Positions 59,608 to 64,000 of a stretch of DNA of 64,000 bases are shown piece by piece. Numbering within the stretch: the stretch's first letter is position 1; each line of letters begins with the position of its first letter. The DNA is from Pelagibius sp. Alg239-R121 (GTDB taxonomy: Bacteria; Pseudomonadota; Alphaproteobacteria; Kiloniellales; Kiloniellaceae). The stretch is from contig NZ_CAMZOF010000010.1 in NCBI RefSeq assembly GCF_947331435.1, positions 62,001 to 126,000 of the forward strand. Direction: 5' to 3'. Made by a program: the position numbers and the translations under genes. Below the pieces are notes generated by a model. The model was not told where the DNA came from, made no database searches, and worked only from the letters and a program-made list of their open reading frames with translations.

Positions 59608-60315
59608 CTATGAAGCTATCCAGCTTGGGCCATTCAGGACATCGGACAAGTCTCTCGTTGCCGAGCCTTCGCATTGCAATCCGCCCAGAGAATCGATTTT
59701 CAACTTCAGCGCACCACTCGTGCCTTCAGGCTGTTTCAGTCGCGCAAGCCAAGCCAGACGAACCGGCTCGAACCCTTCATCCTGCCAACGATTGATCCAG
59801 GTCAGAAAATGGCGGGCGAAGCTCTCGGTCAGGTCGTCGACGGTTACCTCGCCGCAGCCCTCGTCATAAAGTGTCGTCTGGTGAACCGTCCGGCCTGGAG
59901 CGTCGTCGGTCAGATCCATTTGGACGGCAATGCCGAACCCAATCACCAGCCAGTCCGGAACATCCTCACCGTTGGACCTGTCGGCCATAGCTGTGCGAAA
60001 ACCACCAACAAAGCCGCCATTGACATCGACGCAATCCGGCCAGCGGAAATGCACCGCCACCACTGGTGGGGCAACGGCACCCAGGGCATCACCAAAGGCA
60101 ACCATGGCCAGGGGCAGCATGGTCAGGGAATCGGCCGGCGGCGTGTCGGGCTCCAGAACAACCGCCAGTTCGATTCGATCCAGGCGCTGTGACCAATGAA
60201 AATCACCCGCTTCGCCGTTTCCTGCTCGCGCCGCAGCCACAGCCGCTTCGAAGGGATCCTGTCCTGGTGCCAATGGCTTCAGGTTAAATACCGGTGGAAG
60301 TTGAGGATATTTCAA
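59608..60315 (-). CDS. Biotin/lipoate protein ligase-like family protein
   Basis: A 235-residue protein of the BPL_LplA_LipB_2/DUF4444 type. The fold resembles the ligase catalytic domain: MLPLAMVAFGDALGAVAPPV, VHFRWPDCVDVNGGFVGGFR and DWLVIGFGIAVQMD, while the ATP-binding GRGRxxR loop of true biotin ligases is not visible. The C-terminal part is LAWLARLKQPEGTSGALKL. It probably binds rather than activates a cofactor. First gene of the trio with DUF6505 and DUF6352. ATG 60315 is used. Confidence 0.82.
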   Translation of the reverse strand: MKYPQLPPVFNLKPLAPGQDPFEAAVAAARAGNGEAGDFHWSQRLDRIELAVVLEPDTPPADSLTMLPLAMVAFGDALGAVAPPVVAVHFRWPDCVDVNGGFVGGFRTAMADRSNGEDVPDWLVIGFGIAVQMDLTDDAPGRTVHQTTLYDEGCGEVTVDDLTESFARHFLTWINRWQDEGFEPVRLAWLARLKQPEGTSGALKLKIDSLGGLQCEGSATRDLSDVLNGPSWIAS

Positions 60316-60447
60316 AATTGTAGGTTCCCGGACACTCGATCATAAGCCGCCTCCCAAAAGCAGTCAGCGCGCCGCGATTTTTCACAATCAGTCCAGGCTT
60401 GTCCAATCTATTGGTGTTACCGGTTCAATTCCGGAACCTTGCCAGCA

Positions 60448-61530
60448 TTAAAGTGCAGATTCCGTGCTCCGAACCAAGGTCACGCCCTGTTGCGACAATT
60501 CCACTGAGACATCGCTGTCCTGAGCGATGGCTTGCGCGACCCGGCCGTCAATCACAAACAGCTCACCGATCGCAGTCTCGATCGTATATTCGATGTGGCT
60601 GCCCAAGTAGGACGACTTGCGCACAATTCCTTGCATCCCTCCCCCTGTGGCACTTTCACTGAGGCTTATGGCTTGGGGACGAATGGCCACCCGCGCCGGC
60701 CCTTTCGACAGCCCCCGGCTGGGCAGCGAAAGTTCAAGATCGCCGATCAATACGCTTGCCACGGCGTCTTCCACAGACAGAATTTCGGCATCAACAAGAT
60801 TGGCGTCACCGATAAAGTCGGCAACGAAAAGATCTGCCGGCTCCTCGTACAATTCACGCGGCGAACCCTCTTGCGCTATACGGGCATTGTTCATCACGAT
60901 GATCCGGTCCGAAACCGCCAGCGCTTCTTCCTGGTCATGGGTGACGTAGACCGACGTCAGTCCGAGGTTTTGCTGAATGTCGCGGATTTCTTCACGCACA
61001 CGGCGGCGAAGTTTCGCATCCAAGTTCGACAGCGGTTCATCGAAAAGCAACACTTGAGGTTCCAGAACCAGAGCGCGCGCCACCGCGACACGCTGCTGTT
61101 GCCCACCCGAAAGTTCGCTGGGCAAGCGGTCTCCGTAGCCTTTCAAACCGACAAGGGCCAAGCCGTCATGGGCCTGTTCGCTCGCCGCCGACTTCGGCAA
61201 GCCACTGACCCGCAGACCATAGGAGACATTCTCGATGACCGTCATGTGAGGAAAGAGGGCGTAAGATTGAAACACCATACTGACATCCCGGTCCGTCGCC
61301 GGTAACGACGTCACATCCTGATCCCCGATCAGAATACGCCCCTCGGTCGCCATCTCCAGACCGGCAATCATCCGTAAGGTCGTTGTTTTACCGCAGCCGC
61401 TCGGCCCCAGCAGAGTGACAAGAGACCCGGCACCGACACGAAAAGATACCTGATCCACCGCGACCACCGGACCGAATGCCTTGGTGACGGCATCGAAGGT
61501 CACCGATGCCGCTTTGCTCGCAATACTCAT
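60448..61530 (-). CDS. Iron-type ABC transporter ATP-binding protein
   Basis: A 360-residue ATPase: Walker A LLGPSGCGKTTTLRMIAGLE, signature LSGGQQQRVAVARALVLEPQ, Walker B VLLFDEPLSNLDAKLRR and switch His in YVTHDQEEALAVSD. The C-terminal TOBE-like domain (IRPQAISLSES) is typical of FbpC/PotA-type importers. The start overlaps the end of the permease gene by four bases, so both are cotranslated. Ferric iron is the likely substrate judging from the partner proteins. Confidence 0.93.
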   Translation of the reverse strand: MSIASKAASVTFDAVTKAFGPVVAVDQVSFRVGAGSLVTLLGPSGCGKTTTLRMIAGLEMATEGRILIGDQDVTSLPATDRDVSMVFQSYALFPHMTVIENVSYGLRVSGLPKSAASEQAHDGLALVGLKGYGDRLPSELSGGQQQRVAVARALVLEPQVLLFDEPLSNLDAKLRRRVREEIRDIQQNLGLTSVYVTHDQEEALAVSDRIIVMNNARIAQEGSPRELYEEPADLFVADFIGDANLVDAEILSVEDAVASVLIGDLELSLPSRGLSKGPARVAIRPQAISLSESATGGGMQGIVRKSSYLGSHIEYTIETAIGELFVIDGRVAQAIAQDSDVSVELSQQGVTLVRSTESAL

Positions 61531-63743
61531 GCTGCCGTGCTCCCCGCCGTGGGCATTGCTCCATCTCCAGTTTCGCTCCGGCGCCTGATCCGGCGCTCGC
61601 CGACGGCCAGCTGTACGAGGGAAATCGCCGCCAGCATGACCAAAATCAGCACCGACGAATAGGCGATGGCCAATCCATAATCGTTATTCTCGACCCGTCC
61701 GATGATGTAGGAGGTCGCCATGTCGTAATTTGCGCTGACCAGGAAGATCACGGCGCTGATTGCCGTAATCGCCCGAACGAAGCTATAGACGAGCGCGGCC
61801 ACGATCGCCGGCCGCAACAGAGGCAAGATCACTTTGCGGACAGTCATAAAGCTCGTGGCACCGAGGGTGAGTGAAGCCTCGTCCAGACTTTTGTCGAGTT
61901 GACTCATAGATGCAATGCCCGCCCGCACCCCAACCGGCATGTTCCGGAAGATGAAACAGATCACCAGGATCACGCCTGTTCCTGTCAACTCGATCGGCGG
62001 AATGTTAAAGGCCAGGACATAACTTACGCCGATCACGGTTCCAGGGATGGCGAAGCTCAGCATGGTTCCAAACTCAAAGGCATTCTTGCCGGCGAATCTC
62101 TGCCGGACGAGCAGGTACGCGGTCACAAGGCCAATCGCAGCCGTCAGCGGCGCTGAAACGCCGGCAATCACCATTGTGGTACCAAAGGAATTCCAGGCCG
62201 AGCCGGTCCAAAGCAATCCATCTTCACCGGAGGACACCGAAAAGGCGGAGATGTAGTGGCGCAGGGTCAGGCTATGGTCCCTGCCCCAGGTTTCCACAAA
62301 ACCACCGAAGACGATCATCGCGTAGATGACGATCGTCAAAAGCGCCCAGGGAACGGCCGTGCCATAAACCAGCCAGGACAGGCGTTTTGGCAGATAGGGA
62401 TGGGTTCCGGAATCTCCTTTGCCGGTCACCGTCGTGTAGGACTTTTTGCCGAGCCAACGGCGCTGTGCATAAAAGGCCGACAGCGTGAATCCAAGCAGGA
62501 CAATGGCCAAAACCGCCGCGCGGCCCTGATCGTTCTGCGCACCGACGATGGCAAAGAAGATCTCGGTCGAGAGCACGTCGAAGTTGCCACCAAGAACAAG
62601 AGGGTTGCCGAAATCCGCCATGCTTTCGATGAACCCCAGCAGAAAGGCGTTGGCGAGTCCCGGCCGCATCAAGGGCAACGAGATCGAGGTGAAGGTTTTC
62701 CAACGATTGGCGCGCAGGGTTTGCGCCGCTTCCTCCATCGAGGGGCTGACCCCTTCAACCACGCCGATCAACACCAGGAATGCAATGGGCGTAAAGGCCA
62801 GCATTTGGGCGAACCACACACCTGGAAACCCGTAGATCCAGCGGCCGGCCGGAATATCGAAGAGATCGCTGGCAAACTGCGTGACGCTGCCAGAACGCCC
62901 GAACAACAGGATTATGGCCAGACCAATCACGAAAGGTGGCGTGATGATTGGCAGGACGGTCAACGCGCGCAGCAGTTTTTTGGCCCTAAATCCGGTCCGC
63001 GTTACCACCAGCGCAAATGCCAGGCCAAGGGTCGTGGTTCCCGCCCCGACCGTGACGGCCAGAAACAACGAGTTCCAGGCGGCGCCACAGGAGACATTGC
63101 TGCCCAGACAGCCCAGGCCCCAGATTTTTTTGTCGAACAGTTTAGAGAGAAAAACGTTGGGTGCATAAAGCCCCGCTTCGTCTTTCAATGCGCTCAAAAG
63201 AATTTGGATAACTGGAAACAGGATGAAGATGCCAACGAGAGCAATGACCAGACCGATCGATCCAACAACGAAAACATCACCGTTGATCGCACCGCGCGCC
63301 GCAATGCCCTGAGTCAGAAAGAACAGGAAGGCGGCGCAGGTCAACAGAGCGCCGTAGCCTAAGCCAAACTGGCGTTGTCCCAAGGCGCCGAACAGAGCCT
63401 CAAGAGTCGCATACTCCCAACCGGAAATGCCGATTGAAAAGCCTTGGAGCCCGACATAAGCGAGTCCGCCGACCCCCGATATCAGAAGAAGATTGGCAAA
63501 GAGAGGGTCGTTCTTGGCCCGGCCGAACAACCCTAGCGGCAAGAGAAGAAACAGGCTGATCGGTGCCAGCCAGATTTTGTCGTCGACGAAGGCCTGCAAA
63601 ATACCGGGCGCATAGTCGCTGTCGAGCGGATAGCCGTCCAACAACCACTCGAAGATCCAGAAGCCGTCCTCTATGGCGTACCATGGCAGGATCGCGTAAC
63701 CGAGCCAGCCCACGGCCAGCCATAGAGCAACGGTTCTGTTCAT
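61527..63743 (-). CDS. Iron-type ABC transporter permease, two fused modules
   Basis: The 738-residue permease has at least fourteen membrane helices. Two EAA loops of importers are recognisable: EGVSPSMEEAAQTLRANRWK in the first half and LDKSLDEASLTLGATSFMTV in the second, each ending in the Gly/Asn-rich contact to the ATPase. It is longer than usual FbpB proteins (about 500-600), with extra N-terminal helices. Operon order is binding protein, permease, ATPase. Iron is inferred from family resemblance. Confidence 0.92.
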   Translation of the reverse strand: MNRTVALWLAVGWLGYAILPWYAIEDGFWIFEWLLDGYPLDSDYAPGILQAFVDDKIWLAPISLFLLLPLGLFGRAKNDPLFANLLLISGVGGLAYVGLQGFSIGISGWEYATLEALFGALGQRQFGLGYGALLTCAAFLFFLTQGIAARGAINGDVFVVGSIGLVIALVGIFILFPVIQILLSALKDEAGLYAPNVFLSKLFDKKIWGLGCLGSNVSCGAAWNSLFLAVTVGAGTTTLGLAFALVVTRTGFRAKKLLRALTVLPIITPPFVIGLAIILLFGRSGSVTQFASDLFDIPAGRWIYGFPGVWFAQMLAFTPIAFLVLIGVVEGVSPSMEEAAQTLRANRWKTFTSISLPLMRPGLANAFLLGFIESMADFGNPLVLGGNFDVLSTEIFFAIVGAQNDQGRAAVLAIVLLGFTLSAFYAQRRWLGKKSYTTVTGKGDSGTHPYLPKRLSWLVYGTAVPWALLTIVIYAMIVFGGFVETWGRDHSLTLRHYISAFSVSSGEDGLLWTGSAWNSFGTTMVIAGVSAPLTAAIGLVTAYLLVRQRFAGKNAFEFGTMLSFAIPGTVIGVSYVLAFNIPPIELTGTGVILVICFIFRNMPVGVRAGIASMSQLDKSLDEASLTLGATSFMTVRKVILPLLRPAIVAALVYSFVRAITAISAVIFLVSANYDMATSYIIGRVENNDYGLAIAYSSVLILVMLAAISLVQLAVGERRIRRRSETGDGAMPTAGSTAA

Positions 63744-63793
63744 CCGGGAGACAAACTCTCAAAAATTACCGAGATGAGCCCTTAGCAGGAACA

Positions 63794-64000
63794 TCAACGC
63801 GGCAGAGATTTTACTTCGTCATCCCACTTCTTCAGAAGGCGCTTGCGCTCAGCCGAAGACCCGTACTTTTTGAAGTCGTAATCGATCAGCTTGATCTGAT
63901 CCAACTTTGGTGCGCTCGGTGAGGATTCAGCCGCCAGATTGGACATGACCTGATAGGCCTTGACCTCGAGAGAACGCGATTGCACGCCAGCCTTCAGAGC
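63794..64000 (-). CDS. Iron-type ABC transporter binding protein, N-terminus cut by window edge
   Basis: The last 68 residues of a periplasmic binding protein end at the stop codon at 63794. The tail VKAYQVMSNLAAESSPSAPK and LDQIKLIDYDFKKYGSSAER fits the C-terminus of Fe(3+) AfuA/FbpA-type binding proteins, and its position, 50 bases before the permease gene, completes a binding-protein/permease/ATPase operon. It differs from the binding protein at the left window edge, so the chromosome holds two iron-type systems about 63 kb apart. Confidence 0.85.
   Translation of the reverse strand, partial: ALKAGVQSRSLEVKAYQVMSNLAAESSPSAPKLDQIKLIDYDFKKYGSSAERKRLLKKWDDEVKSLPR

Noticed and set aside
62256-63362. 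A 368-codon plus-strand frame inside the permease gene
   Set aside because: Antisense to the permease; translation is Gln/Arg/Gly-rich without recognisable domains.
1-64000. tRNA, rRNA, CRISPR arrays, insertion sequences or prophage genes
   Set aside because: I looked for cloverleaf T-loop signatures, regularly spaced repeats, transposase or integrase motifs and found none.

Overview
The window reads as a chromosomal segment of an alphaproteobacterium of moderately high GC, probably Rhodospirillales in the broad sense. The main clues are a ChpT-type histidine phosphotransferase beside a DUF3553 protein, an NAD-linked molybdenum formate dehydrogenase with fused gamma and beta subunits, DUF1127, DUF465, DUF6352 and DUF6505 proteins, and many LysR regulators. 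I see no rRNA, tRNA, CRISPR array, transposase, integrase or phage gene. Both ends are cut inside genes for periplasmic iron-type binding proteins.

Layout. 1-5 kb: ferric-iron binding protein (cut), chpT, DUF3553, a LysR regulator of the formate-dehydrogenase (FdsR) type, an unknown membrane protein. 5-11 kb: methyltransferase, the ada/2OG-oxygenase alkylation pair, a DMT exporter, an asparaginase-like lipoprotein and a membrane protein with a GEEASWGQ motif. 11-16 kb: a LysR-controlled P450, ferredoxin and ferredoxin reductase set with an orphan TRAP binding protein. 16-23 kb: EEP-family hydrolase, an arsR/hydrolase/VOC operon, the ergothioneine genes egtB-egtD, LysR, GNAT. 24-32 kb: a periplasmic GMC dehydrogenase complex (FAD plus predicted 3Fe-4S subunit, Tat small subunit, large monohaem protein), another cytochrome c, a META-domain protein and a DUF481 protein. 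32-33.6 kb: DUF2199 and a YopT-like papain-fold protein. 33.8-41 kb: fdsGB-fdsA, class II aldolase, alanine/sodium symporter. 41-46.7 kb: small conserved proteins, CmcJ-type oxygenase, GcvA-like LysR, DUF1127 and a 33-residue membrane protein. 47-51 kb: mobA, fdhD, NlpC/P60 and moaA, all but the NlpC/P60 gene serving molybdenum cofactor supply or insertion. 51-55 kb: a 1332-residue SARP/cyclase/ATPase/TPR regulator. 55-64 kb: nitronate monooxygenase, AhpD-like protein, HxlR regulator, the DUF6352/DUF6505/ligase-like trio, and an iron-type ABC transporter.

How parts fit together. Formate oxidation is spread out: regulator at 2.7 kb, enzyme at 34-38 kb, sulfurtransferase and cofactor genes at 47-51 kb. 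The P450, ferredoxin and reductase form a complete electron chain. The GMC operon and the nearby cytochrome c look like periplasmic alcohol or sugar oxidation feeding the respiratory chain.

Most notable: the isolated YopT-like protease candidate, the GMC complex with an atypical haem partner, a P450 whose I-helix lacks the usual acid-threonine pair, a dehalogenase-like hydrolase with a changed halide pocket, a 33-residue membrane protein gene, and several perfect palindromes in intergenic DNA (29969, 45325, 48771).
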